From contig JBNLAN010000037.1 of assembly GCA_050302175.1 (NCBI GenBank), positions 1 to 53,375 on the forward strand: a DNA stretch of 53,375 nucleotides. The letters are read 5' to 3'. Both the position numbers and the translations under genes were made by a program. Of the stretch, positions 8,055-16,598 are shown piece after piece (within the stretch, counting starts at the first letter, position 1; every line of letters begins with the position of its first letter). The notes beneath the pieces were generated by a model. It did not search any database. It saw only the letters and a program-made list of their open reading frames with translations, and was not told the origin of the DNA. The stretch comes from JBNLAN01 sp050302175 (GTDB lineage: Bacteria > Pseudomonadota > Zetaproteobacteria > Mariprofundales > Mariprofundaceae).

Positions 8055-9974
8055 TTAGCTCTTCTGCTCACTTCCCTTGCTATCAGCCTCTTCGCCTTTG
8101 GCATCCCCGGTATCCATCTCCTCGACATGTTCCTCCGCAGGCTTGCTTGAAGCGCGCACTTCCTCGCGAACAATCGGCTCACCTTTCAGCAAGGCAGCGA
8201 CCTCCTTTCCAGAAAGTGTTTCATACTCAAGCAGCGCCTTCGCAATAATATCCAGCTCCTTGCGATACTTGGTGAGGATATCACGCGCTGTCTTTTCACC
8301 AGCCTCAACCAGCGTACGCACCTCTTCATCGATGAGCTGTGCAGTGGTATCGGACATATGCTGACTTTGCGTGACCGAGCGCCCAAGGAATACCTCTTCC
8401 TCATTTTCGGAATAACGAAGCGGCCCCAGCCTGTCGCTAAACCCGTATTCCGTAATCATGGCGCGGGCAATGCGGGTTGCCTGCTGAATATCATGCCCGG
8501 CACCGGTGGTAATGTTTTCCTTGCCAAAGATAAGTTCCTCGGCCACACGCCCGCCAAACAGAGAGGCAAGTCGCGATTCAAGTTCGATACGCGACTGGCT
8601 CAGCCGATCACGCTCTGGCAAATTCATCGTCACGCCGAGTGCCCTTCCGCGCGGAATAATCGTCACCTTGTGCAAGGGATCGTGCTTCGGCATGTGCAAA
8701 CCAACCAGGGCATGACCTGCCTCATGATAGGCAGTGAGACGCTTTTCTTCATCGCTCATCACCATGGAACGGCGCTCAGCACCCATCATCACCTTGTCCT
8801 TGGCGCTTTCGAAATCCTCATTGCTCACTTTATCGCGATTGCGACGTGCAGCACTGAGAGCTGCCTCGTTAACCAGATTGGCTAGATCGGCGCCGGAAAA
8901 GCCCGGTGTACCGCGTGCCAGCGTGGTTACATCAACATCGGAAGCTAGCGGAACTTTGCGCATATGCACACGCAGAATCTGCTCACGCCCTATCAGATCG
9001 GGACGCGGCACCACAACCTGACGATCAAAACGGCCAGGGCGAAGCAGCGCAGGGTCGAGCACATCAGGACGATTGGTGGCTGAAACCAGAATCACGCCTT
9101 CGTTGGTCTCAAAACCATCCATTTCAACCAACAACTGATTCAGCGTCTGTTCGCGCTCGTCGTTGCCACCGCCAATACCTGCACCACGATGGCGACCCAT
9201 CGCATCGATCTCATCGATAAAAATAATGCATGGCGCATGTTTCTTGCCCTGCTCGAACATATCACGCACACGTGATGCACCGACACCCACGAACATCTCC
9301 ACAAAATCGGAACCGGAAATCGAGAAGAACGGCACTTCCGCTTCACCGGCAATGGCGCGGGCCAGCAGCGTCTTACCGGTGCCCGGAGGGCCCACCAGCA
9401 GCACACCTTTCGGAATCTTGCCGCCGAGACGAGTAAACTTCGATGGGTCACGCAGAAAATCAATGATCTCTGTAACTTCCTGCTTGGCCTCTTCGCAGCC
9501 GGCCACATCCTCAAACGTCACACGGTTGGTATTTTCAGTCAGCATCTTCGCCTTGCTCTTGCCGAAAGAGAGCGCACCGCCTTTACCGCCACCCTGCATC
9601 TGGCGCATCATATACATCCAAAATGCAATCAACAGCAGAAACGGGAGCCAGGAAAGCAGTAAGGATACGATATATGGCATCTCCTTGCGCTTCTCAACCC
9701 GAAACTCCACACCCTTGTCTAACAGGCGCTGAGAGAGGTTAGGATCATTGGGAATCACCACCTTGAACTGGCGCTTATCACCCTGCAAGGAACGGTACTC
9801 ACCGGAAATCTCGTCGTCCGTAATGGTGGCCGATTCGATCATCCCCTGATCCACTTTTTCAATAAATGCGGTATAACTCAGGGTATCGCCCCGGCCAGCC
9901 GATGTGTTGAGCATGCTGAACAGACTCATCATGGCAACAATAACAACCAACCACAAAATCAGATTCTTTCCCAT
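8055..9974 (-). CDS. ftsH: ATP-dependent zinc metalloprotease FtsH
   Basis: The protein has 639 residues from the ATG at 9974. It is a membrane-bound AAA protease that degrades misfolded membrane proteins and, in E. coli, regulators such as LpxC and sigma-32. Two membrane helices (about 5-22 and 103-122) flank a periplasmic domain. The AAA module has Walker A GPPGTGKT (195-202), Walker B IIFIDEIDA and the second region of homology NRPDVLDPALLRPGRFDR. The peptidase has the HEAGH zinc site (417-421). The tail is acidic and low-complexity. ATG 9974 is preferred over the TTG at 9980 because AGGAAGG lies 9 bases upstream of it. It heads the ten-gene operon. Confidence 0.98.
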   Translation of the reverse strand: MGKNLILWLVVIVAMMSLFSMLNTSAGRGDTLSYTAFIEKVDQGMIESATITDDEISGEYRSLQGDKRQFKVVIPNDPNLSQRLLDKGVEFRVEKRKEMPYIVSLLLSWLPFLLLIAFWMYMMRQMQGGGKGGALSFGKSKAKMLTENTNRVTFEDVAGCEEAKQEVTEIIDFLRDPSKFTRLGGKIPKGVLLVGPPGTGKTLLARAIAGEAEVPFFSISGSDFVEMFVGVGASRVRDMFEQGKKHAPCIIFIDEIDAMGRHRGAGIGGGNDEREQTLNQLLVEMDGFETNEGVILVSATNRPDVLDPALLRPGRFDRQVVVPRPDLIGREQILRVHMRKVPLASDVDVTTLARGTPGFSGADLANLVNEAALSAARRNRDKVSNEDFESAKDKVMMGAERRSMVMSDEEKRLTAYHEAGHALVGLHMPKHDPLHKVTIIPRGRALGVTMNLPERDRLSQSRIELESRLASLFGGRVAEELIFGKENITTGAGHDIQQATRIARAMITEYGFSDRLGPLRYSENEEEVFLGRSVTQSQHMSDTTAQLIDEEVRTLVEAGEKTARDILTKYRKELDIIAKALLEYETLSGKEVAALLKGEPIVREEVRASSKPAEEHVEEMDTGDAKGEEADSKGSEQKS

Positions 9975-10041
9975 ATGCAATACCCTTCCTGTTTAACTAC
10001 CGCTTAGCCAGCTTCCAGCCAGCTCCTGCTTAGACTCTACA

Positions 10042-10067
10042 GTGTTTATGAAAATATAATTAAACAC
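10042..10067. repeat. AT-rich inverted repeat upstream of ftsH
   Basis: GTGTTTA (10042-10048) and TAAACAC (10061-10067) form a 7-bp stem around a 12-base AT-rich loop. It lies in the 113-bp gap between tilS and ftsH, about 70 bases before the ftsH start. It has no clean T-run, so it is a weak candidate for a terminator. It could equally be an operator in the ftsH promoter region. Confidence 0.35.
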
Positions 10068-10087
10068 CGATATGAATCCGGCCAACT

Positions 10088-11056
10088 CTAACGAACCTTC
10101 GCCGCTGCCAGTTCAAGATGCAAGCCCTGCCTGTCTCGCCACAGGCGAGTACGCGTCAGATCAACACCGCCGCTCGCACCATCGCACAACCACTTTTCAG
10201 CCAATCGGATGTGTCGGCGACCAAGCACCGTCCCTTTCCCCAAAAGCCGTGACGCCATCTCCTGCAACATCATAGCGCGAAGCGGCGGTGATTGACTTTT
10301 CCAGCCAAACCAGTCGGTCGAGATGGAAGTGCCCGACTGCGAATATTCAACATCCCGGAGCTGCTCCATCAGAATCTCCGACAGATGCACTGCCTGCCTC
10401 TGCCAGCGCATCAATAAATCCACGGGCTCAAAACCGACCCGGCGCATCGCCGGAAAAAACCGGTGCCGAATACGATTTCGCCTCAGGCTTAAATCGGAAT
10501 TGGACGGATCTTCAAACCAGGCAACCCCGACTGCCGTTAAGGCATCGATAATATCAGCAGGGGGAATATGCAGCAGCGGGCGCAACAACTGGAGCTCACC
10601 GATCTGATGCCGCCGACGCATCCCCCGGCAGCCCATTACTCCAGCACCTTGCAACAGGCGTAAACATACGGTTTCGGCCTGATCGTCAAGATGATGCCCA
10701 AGGCAAAGCACGCGCAGATCGCGCTCCTCGCTCCACTTAGAGAACAGCGCATAGCGCTCCTGTCTGGCTCGTCCCTCCCGGTTGGAAAAAGCAGGGGCTT
10801 TCAGTCGAGCTGAAACAAAAGGGATTTTCCACTCTGATGCCTTGACTCTGAGTGCATTTGCATGCTCATCCGAAGCCTTATGCCAGCCATGGTCGACATG
10901 CCATGCCTCCACATCAGATCCGGCTCCTTTGAGCGCCAACAATAAGGCCGTGGAATCCGCCCCTCCTGACCATGCAACGGCGACACGGGTGGGGATCTCA
11001 ATTTCCTGCAGCCAGTCTTTTGATTCAGTCAATAACGGGACCGAAGAAACGGTCAT
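10088..11056 (-). CDS. tilS: tRNA(Ile)-lysidine synthase
   Basis: The protein has 322 residues. TilS converts the wobble C of the AUA-reading tRNA-Ile to lysidine; the gene is normally essential. The N-terminal PP-loop ATPase motif SGGADST (30-36) is present. The HVDHGWHKAS and LGHHLDDQAETVCLRLLQG segments typical of TilS follow. The C-terminal part is shorter than in E. coli (432 residues), consistent with the short TilS class. The ATG at 11056 is used because residues before it are encoded inside the upstream gene; a GGCGGA element precedes it. Linkage of tilS to ftsH is also known from Bacillus. Confidence 0.95.
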   Translation of the reverse strand: MTVSSVPLLTESKDWLQEIEIPTRVAVAWSGGADSTALLLALKGAGSDVEAWHVDHGWHKASDEHANALRVKASEWKIPFVSARLKAPAFSNREGRARQERYALFSKWSEERDLRVLCLGHHLDDQAETVCLRLLQGAGVMGCRGMRRRHQIGELQLLRPLLHIPPADIIDALTAVGVAWFEDPSNSDLSLRRNRIRHRFFPAMRRVGFEPVDLLMRWQRQAVHLSEILMEQLRDVEYSQSGTSISTDWFGWKSQSPPLRAMMLQEMASRLLGKGTVLGRRHIRLAEKWLCDGASGGVDLTRTRLWRDRQGLHLELAAAKVR

Positions 11057-11072
11057 GTCGATATCCGCCTGC

Positions 11073-13229
11073 TCACCGACCCCAAGCCGGCAAACAGTGC
11101 TGCACGATTGCCGCCGTTGTATCGGAATCCTTCTCCAGCAGTTCGTACATATCCACATCGACACCCGCCAGACATGGCTGACCGACATAAAGCAGCATAT
11201 ATGGCGGCTCTGACTCCTCCCCCTTTTGCTGCACAGTGATCAAATCGAAGCGTCCGGCTGTAATGCGAAATTGCGGTAGCAGCGGCTGCACATCCGCGCG
11301 TCGATGACGATACTCGCGAATCTTGGCCCTCTTGCCGAGTTCTCCGGTCAGATCTGCAACTGCAGAGGCCGTCAGGGCAAAACCGTTATTACAAAGCACA
11401 TGCACGATCTGGCCACCACCTGCATCCAGTGATTCAACCCGCACGCTGCCCAGCGGTTTCTTCTTGGCCTGTTGATCGCCAAACGCAATCAGGCGACCGA
11501 CACCGCAGTCACGTGACACGCCAGAAGCAGCCTGCACCAGCGCCATTCCGAAAGTCAGTTTCTGCTTACCCAGCCGAGCATGATCAATTTCGACAAAGCT
11601 CCAGTCGCCCACCATGGCCATACACATAGAGACAGCCGGCATCTCACCTTTGTCCTGCCCCTCTGCAGCGCTTCGATACCAGTCGCGCAACATCTTGCGC
11701 AGATGAACGCCCACCTTAAAAAGCGACAACGAATCACCACGAAGCAGGCAGCCCGAAGCGGAACACTCATCAGGGTACACCCCGTCCCGCCCGTAAACAG
11801 CCTCAATTACACTGGGAAGAAAGGTTTTCTGCAAAAAGCTTTTCGCATTGTCAGAAGACAATGCGCTCATGCCAGCCAGATAATCGGACCAGTCAACCTT
11901 CAGACAAGCCTGCCGGGCCGCGAGCGAAGTGCCTGAGTGTAATGATTTGGTGGTGTCGGTCTGTAAGTAGACGATCTTGCCCTCTTCATACGCTTTGAGA
12001 AAAAGCTTGTCAGCCTCAGGGCCTTTGCGCCCTTTCGAAGCGATTGCCTCATGCCGGTTTCCCCACGACTTTTCGGATTCGCGGCGCGCACACTCAACCT
12101 TGATATCCTCGTCAAAAACACGGTAAGCCATCAAAGTTCGGTCATCCCGCTGCCATGGCGAACCGGCCTTCTCCGCCGTTCTGCCGCCCTGAATCTGTGC
12201 CAGGCACCAGGCGGCAAAAGGCATATCACGATTGGACTCCAGCGCCTGCACGATCGCAGGCCCGATCGAATCCGGGCGGGAAATAAAGCGATCCATGCTC
12301 TTTGAATCGAGTGTCAGCTCCATCACGGCTGCGACACCGCTTTTTTCTGCCAGTTCCTGCAGGCACAGGCGCACCCAGGTACGCTTGAGCAAATGATCGC
12401 CCATGCGATCCTTGCCGAGCAGCGCCATCATGCCCGCCTCATTTTTGGGGCCCAGCTTGGCACGCATTTCATGCATGCGCGGCACAATATCCGGCTCCAG
12501 TCCATACGAAAGAATCACTTTACGATCATCAAACAGCAGGGCGTCGTTCGGCTGCTGATACAAAAAGGCGATCGGCGTAGCAGGAATAATCATCGACTCG
12601 TAGGTCGAGATGCGGGTCACCTCCACCACACCTTCCAGCTGGTTTTTAAGGAAATTCTGTAGCGCCCAATGGTATAGGCCGCCAACAACACGCAACATGA
12701 CATGATCCGTATATTCAGGATAGTCTGACGGCAACTTTGAAATCGCCATGCGCAAAAGCTTCAGCATCAACACATTGACCGCCACAACCCACGGCGCCGA
12801 ATCGGCCTGATCCTGCTTCCATGACTGCTTCCAGAGATTCTGCCACAGGGTAAGCAGGGCAACGCCGCCATGCTGATCTGCGCACCAGTGATGCAGCAAG
12901 GTCTGCGGAAGATGAGGATATAGCTCCCTCATATGCCGAATCATCAGCCGCGACACCGCATCACTTTGCGGCAACTGGTGCGCAGAAACCTTTTCGCCCT
13001 TGATCATGTAGCGCTCGGTATAGTCGTATAAGCGATGGACAGCAGAGCCAAGAATCGCCTCAATCTTGCTTTCGACCGCATATGGAATAAATTCGTTTGC
13101 ATCCTCGCCGATCATGCGGATCGGCATGCGGCGCACATTGACCTTACTCAGTTTTGCGGGATCGTCGCCCCGGCTCAATACAGGGCGGTACCAGCTCCAG
13201 CGTTGGCGAAAATATTCGGAGGTCAGCAT
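11073..13229 (-). CDS. Unrecognised 718-residue protein with a possible degenerate palm (GGDEF/Cas10-like) C-terminal half
   Basis: I do not recognise this family. There is no signal peptide or membrane segment, so it is probably cytoplasmic. Residues 1-350 are helical and Trp/His-rich. Residues 415-590 have the order of a nucleotidyl-cyclase/polymerase palm. A strand with acidic residue and basic stretch (IVYLQTDTTKSL, 419-430) comes first. Then come a turn with acidic residue (GCLLRGDSLSLF, 493-504), a strand (PAVSMCMAMV, 531-540) and a final helix-strand (GMALVQAASGVSRDCGVGRL). The GGDEF motif itself is absent, so activity is doubtful. A C-terminal domain (590-718) is also unknown. It lies 16 bases before tilS and is likely co-transcribed. 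Confidence 0.8.
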   Translation of the reverse strand: MLTSEYFRQRWSWYRPVLSRGDDPAKLSKVNVRRMPIRMIGEDANEFIPYAVESKIEAILGSAVHRLYDYTERYMIKGEKVSAHQLPQSDAVSRLMIRHMRELYPHLPQTLLHHWCADQHGGVALLTLWQNLWKQSWKQDQADSAPWVVAVNVLMLKLLRMAISKLPSDYPEYTDHVMLRVVGGLYHWALQNFLKNQLEGVVEVTRISTYESMIIPATPIAFLYQQPNDALLFDDRKVILSYGLEPDIVPRMHEMRAKLGPKNEAGMMALLGKDRMGDHLLKRTWVRLCLQELAEKSGVAAVMELTLDSKSMDRFISRPDSIGPAIVQALESNRDMPFAAWCLAQIQGGRTAEKAGSPWQRDDRTLMAYRVFDEDIKVECARRESEKSWGNRHEAIASKGRKGPEADKLFLKAYEEGKIVYLQTDTTKSLHSGTSLAARQACLKVDWSDYLAGMSALSSDNAKSFLQKTFLPSVIEAVYGRDGVYPDECSASGCLLRGDSLSLFKVGVHLRKMLRDWYRSAAEGQDKGEMPAVSMCMAMVGDWSFVEIDHARLGKQKLTFGMALVQAASGVSRDCGVGRLIAFGDQQAKKKPLGSVRVESLDAGGGQIVHVLCNNGFALTASAVADLTGELGKRAKIREYRHRRADVQPLLPQFRITAGRFDLITVQQKGEESEPPYMLLYVGQPCLAGVDVDMYELLEKDSDTTAAIVQHCLPAWGR

Positions 13230-13285
13230 GCGCGTCGCCCCGCGCCCATGTTCCGCAGAGATTGCTTCGTGTGACTACGCTTCAT
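13223..13285 (-). CDS. Possible 20-codon leader ORF overlapping the start of the 718-residue gene
   Basis: ATG at 13285 is preceded by AAAGGGA about 10 bases upstream. It opens a basic 20-residue peptide (MKRSHTKQSL, later GAGRRAC). Its TGA stop overlaps the start region of the downstream gene (ATG C TGA). This layout suggests translational coupling or a leader peptide. It may also be chance; there is no independent evidence for expression. Confidence 0.3.
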   Translation of the reverse strand: MKRSHTKQSLRNMGAGRRAC

Positions 13286-13367
13286 AGTATGGCGTCCCTT
13301 TGGCTGCTTTGAAGACGCAAGGTGCCGAAACAGGATACTCTGGTTTGGGATCAACAGGATAAACCGC

Positions 13368-14333
13368 ATGCTTCGCCTCGCAACAAGAAATAAGTGGATA
13401 GAAACAGGCGCCCGAAAGGCGATCACTAAACTATCCGCCGAGGTCATTTCGCCTCAATGTGGGCCAAGCATACAGGCGAACCCCGCCCCCCCGCAACGCC
13501 CGATCCGAATTGTTCTGCCCGCACTTCTTCTATTTGCCCTCAGCGCCCTCCTGACAGTTTCTCCTCACGCATCGGTGGCGGATGAGTCAGCAGCTGGCAA
13601 GAACCGCCCTATTATCTCCGTCACCCTGCCACCTCTTGCCGGATTGATCCGAATGCTAAATGTGGATGCAGAGATTATTACCCTGCTTCCGGCCAATGCC
13701 GATCCCCACCACTTTCAACTCACCCCAAGGCAGGTTGAAATGGTACGTGCGTCCCCACTATTGATCCGCGCATCCCATGACGATGCCAATTGGCCTTCGC
13801 TTCCCGCCAGAGCAACGGTTGACCTCTGGCCGGATACAAGTCATGCATGGCTAAGCCCGCAAGCGGTCTTGTCAATCCTGCCGACTCTGACAACGGAGCT
13901 TGCTGCACGCTTTCCGCAGCAGGCTGATACAATCAATCGATCCTTGCCTGCTGCACTTGCATCTGCCCGGCGCATTAGTCAGACGTGGCGCAAACGGCTC
14001 GCTCCTTTCCGCGAATATGGCATTATTATGCAGCACCCCTCATGGCGCGGGCTGTGTGAAGAGATGGGGGTTCCCATTCTGGCTGTGCTCGAATCTCCCC
14101 AGCACGGACACGAAAACAGCCCCCGCAAACTAGAGAAGGCACTCGACACCCTGCGCACTCATCCCAAAGCGCTACTACTGGGAGATACCCGCCACAGCAA
14201 CCGAAGCCTGCAATGGCTGGCTGATCATGCTCCGGACAAAAAACATCTTCTGCTTCTAGATGGGCTGGGCAATCACAACCAGCGCTGGGATGAGTTCATG
14301 CAAGCCAATCTTGACCGGGTTTCTTCGAAATGA
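13368..14333 (+). CDS. znuA: ZnuA-type metal ABC transporter substrate-binding protein
   Basis: The protein has 321 residues and belongs to the cluster A-I zinc/manganese binding proteins. A hydrophobic export segment (about 46-66) ends in HASVADE. After it come the family motifs: VTLPPLAGLIRML, the metal-ligand motif DPHHFQLTPRQVEM, DTSHAWLSPQAV, and late residues around HGHENSPRKLEKA. There is no long His-rich loop. The N-terminus before the hydrophobic segment is unusually long (about 45 residues). AGGA 7 bases before the ATG supports this start, and no better one was seen. The stop overlaps znuC (ATGA). Zinc is the likeliest substrate but manganese is possible. Confidence 0.88.
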   Translation: MLRLATRNKWIETGARKAITKLSAEVISPQCGPSIQANPAPPQRPIRIVLPALLLFALSALLTVSPHASVADESAAGKNRPIISVTLPPLAGLIRMLNVDAEIITLLPANADPHHFQLTPRQVEMVRASPLLIRASHDDANWPSLPARATVDLWPDTSHAWLSPQAVLSILPTLTTELAARFPQQADTINRSLPAALASARRISQTWRKRLAPFREYGIIMQHPSWRGLCEEMGVPILAVLESPQHGHENSPRKLEKALDTLRTHPKALLLGDTRHSNRSLQWLADHAPDKKHLLLLDGLGNHNQRWDEFMQANLDRVSSK

Positions 14334-15133
14334 CGTCACCGCCCGTTTTAAAACTTTCGCAATTGAGAGTCGGCAGCAGCCAGGCTCCAATCCTTGATGT
14401 CATAGACCTCGAGCTCAATGCCGGACATTTTCTCGGCATTGTAGGACCTAACGGAGCTGGCAAGAGTACACTTCTGCATGCCATTACCGGCAACCAGCCA
14501 GTCGACGCCGGCCATATTGAGCTCTTCGGCACCAAGCTGCGACAAACCAATCGCCGCCGCCTGCTGCGAAACGTCGGTTTTTTGACCCAGCTGCACGATC
14601 ACGAACCCCGGCTTCCGCTCAGGGTGTTCGACATCGTGGCCATGGGAATGAATGAGTATACATTGCCGCTCTGGTTTTCGCGGATTCGCAAAGAGAGGGT
14701 GCTCGAAGCTCTGTCTCAGGTTGAAATGCAGGCGTATGCCCTGCGCGATTTCCGTGAGCTATCCGGCGGACAGCGGCAACGTGTCCGGCTTGCGCGTGCA
14801 CTGGTTCGCCACCCTAAACTGCTCCTGCTCGATGAGCCCTCTGCTGCTCTGGATACCCACGGACAGAACCAGCTATACCAGCTGCTCCGAAAGCTGTGCG
14901 ATGAAGAGGCGATGACCATCGTCATGGTCGAGCACGATATTGCCGCCATCAGCGCCTATGTCGATTCTGTGGCTTGCCTGAACAAAAAAATCCACTATCA
15001 CGCCAAACACGGAGAAAACATCCCGGAACATGTCTGGCTGGCCATGTATGGCGAACATATGCACATCGTTGCACATGATTCGCATTGCATTGGCTGCTCA
15101 CCGGCCGGTAGCGTCCAGGAAGAAAAACCATGA
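14330..15133 (+). CDS. znuC: ZnuC-type ATPase of the metal importer
   Basis: The protein has 267 residues. It contains an ABC ATPase domain with Walker A GPNGAGKST (39-47), Q-loop FLTQLHDHEP, signature LSGGQRQRVRLARALV, Walker B LLLLDEPSAALD and H-loop MVEHD. The C-terminal tail carries a cluster of possible metal ligands: His243, His245, His249, His252, Cys253 and Cys256. Metal-binding tails are known on some ZnuC-type ATPases. The gene overlaps both neighbours by 4 bases (ATGA), so the three importer genes are translationally coupled. Confidence 0.93.
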   Translation: MTSPPVLKLSQLRVGSSQAPILDVIDLELNAGHFLGIVGPNGAGKSTLLHAITGNQPVDAGHIELFGTKLRQTNRRRLLRNVGFLTQLHDHEPRLPLRVFDIVAMGMNEYTLPLWFSRIRKERVLEALSQVEMQAYALRDFRELSGGQRQRVRLARALVRHPKLLLLDEPSAALDTHGQNQLYQLLRKLCDEEAMTIVMVEHDIAAISAYVDSVACLNKKIHYHAKHGENIPEHVWLAMYGEHMHIVAHDSHCIGCSPAGSVQEEKP

Positions 15134-15963
15134 ACACCATTTTCACCGGCTTCTTCGGCAGCACCGTCATGATGGATGCGCTACTGCCTTCGCTACTGAT
15201 TGCGGCTGTCACGGCAAGTATGTCCGTCATGGTGATGGCGCACCGCCTCTCTTTCCTTGCCGTGGGCGTATCGCATGCAACGCTGGCAGGGCTCGGACTC
15301 TCGGTATTTCTATCGCTTCCCCTGCTGCCAACCGCCACCATCACTGCAGTCGTCGTAGCACTATTACTGACTCCTGCCCACGGTAAGCAAGGCATTAGTG
15401 AAGATGCCGGAACCGGTATTTTGTTTGCAGGAGCGATGGCAACTGGCGTCATCCTGCTCTCCACGGCCAGTAAAAGCGAAGTCGACCTGTTCGGCCTGCT
15501 GTTCGGAAATATCCTGACCATCTCGGGCAGTGAGCTTGATTGGCTACTGCTTGTCGGCGCACTGATTGCAGGCTGCATGCTGTTTGCCGCCCGCACCTGG
15601 TGGCTGATCGCCTTTGACCCAGATATGGCGGCCTCCAGCGGCCTGCCGGTTTCCATGTATCGCATGCTGCTCTACGGCATGGTCGGCCTTACAGTCGTCA
15701 TGTGTGTCAAACTTGCAGGAATTGTACTAACTACAGGGCTGCTGGTGCTTCCGGCTGCCTGCGCATGGTTCTGGGCGCATGGCCTGGCCAGTTTATGGCT
15801 ATATAGTCTGATCTTCTCGATTGCCGGGACATTTCTCGGCCTGATCACTTCTTATGCCTTCGACTCACCATCAGGCGCGACTGTCGTACTTACACTCTGT
15901 ATCATGTTCATTATCTCCTGGGGGGCCGCATGGCTGAAAAAGAACGTCCTAAAGCACGCTTAG
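15130..15963 (+). CDS. znuB: ZnuB-type permease of the metal importer
   Basis: The protein has 277 residues with about eight membrane helices, as expected for the ABC-3 permease family (ZnuB/MntB). Typical segments are VSHATLAGLGLSVFL, the EDAGTGILFAGAMATGVILL region, and KLAGIVLTTGLLVLPAACAWF near the cytoplasmic coupling loops. It forms the inner-membrane channel for the metal delivered by the upstream binding protein. Its 3' end overlaps the following RDD gene by 34 bases. Confidence 0.93.
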   Translation: MNTIFTGFFGSTVMMDALLPSLLIAAVTASMSVMVMAHRLSFLAVGVSHATLAGLGLSVFLSLPLLPTATITAVVVALLLTPAHGKQGISEDAGTGILFAGAMATGVILLSTASKSEVDLFGLLFGNILTISGSELDWLLLVGALIAGCMLFAARTWWLIAFDPDMAASSGLPVSMYRMLLYGMVGLTVVMCVKLAGIVLTTGLLVLPAACAWFWAHGLASLWLYSLIFSIAGTFLGLITSYAFDSPSGATVVLTLCIMFIISWGAAWLKKNVLKHA

Positions 15964-16487
15964 CAAACACATACATCCGCTTCTTCGCTTTGCTTTATGA
16001 TTTGATCATTCTGTTCTGTATTGAGTTCGTTATTTTCATCCCGGTCACTGCGATCGAAAACTATGCCGGTTCGGTTCCGGCCGAAATCAAATCAATCCTG
16101 GTGGTCACCATTGCCTATGCCTACTTCGTTGGCTTCTGGACCAAGGGCGGTACCACCACCGGCATGCGCCCATGGAAATTGCGTGTCGCTATGGTAGCCA
16201 GCGGAGATGCGATCACTTTAGCCGCAGCAAGCATTCGTTTTTTTGTCATGATCATTACATGGCTCGCCTTTTCCCTGATGATGATCTATCTGGATGCGCT
16301 CAATAAACAGGACCACGAAGTCTATAATATGCTGGTCTCGGCACTGCCATCGTCCGCTCTGAGCATCGTATTCCTGCTGGTCGCCATCATCCCTGCGGCC
16401 AGCCTGCTGGGCATGATATTCAGCAAGAACAGGCAATGCCTGCATGATCTTGCAGCCGGAACCGCAGTCTACCGGCTGCAGGACTAA
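15930..16487 (+). CDS. RDD-family membrane protein
   Basis: The protein has 185 residues. The start reads AxxYIRFFALLYDLIIL, giving the Arg17/Asp24 pattern of the RDD family. It is followed by the family loop TKGGTTTGMRPWKLRV and the closing CLHDLAAGTAVYR, which holds the second Asp. Four or five membrane helices are visible. RDD proteins have no single agreed function; some are linked to Na+/H+ or solute transport. A strong GGGGGG Shine-Dalgarno precedes the ATG, which lies inside znuB, so it is part of the metal-importer operon. Confidence 0.9.
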   Translation: MAEKERPKARLANTYIRFFALLYDLIILFCIEFVIFIPVTAIENYAGSVPAEIKSILVVTIAYAYFVGFWTKGGTTTGMRPWKLRVAMVASGDAITLAAASIRFFVMIITWLAFSLMMIYLDALNKQDHEVYNMLVSALPSSALSIVFLLVAIIPAASLLGMIFSKNRQCLHDLAAGTAVYRLQD

Positions 16488-16598
16488 CCTACCTCCTCTA
16501 TCTTCCCCGCCCTAAAGGCGGAGCGCTAGGATTTTCACAGGTGATCAGATAGCATAAGCCCCTGGCAAACGGGCATGTTACGGGAGGGGGAAAGCATC

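Noticed and set aside
7156..8248. Two long plus-strand frames opposite folP and the end of ftsH
   Set aside because: Both are antisense to genes with full catalytic motifs. Their composition is the Ser/Arg-rich pattern expected from reading such genes backwards.
13230..13367. Search for a Zur-type operator before znuA
   Set aside because: No palindrome resembling the TGTTATA-type zinc-regulator box was found in the gap between the divergent genes. Only a CAGGAT direct repeat is visible, which is too short to call.
16507..16521. CCGCC-CTAAA-GGCGG hairpin after the RDD gene
   Set aside because: The stem is only 5 bp and the T-run after it is short and broken (ATTTTCAC). It may be a weak terminator or an IS200-type remnant, but neither can be supported.
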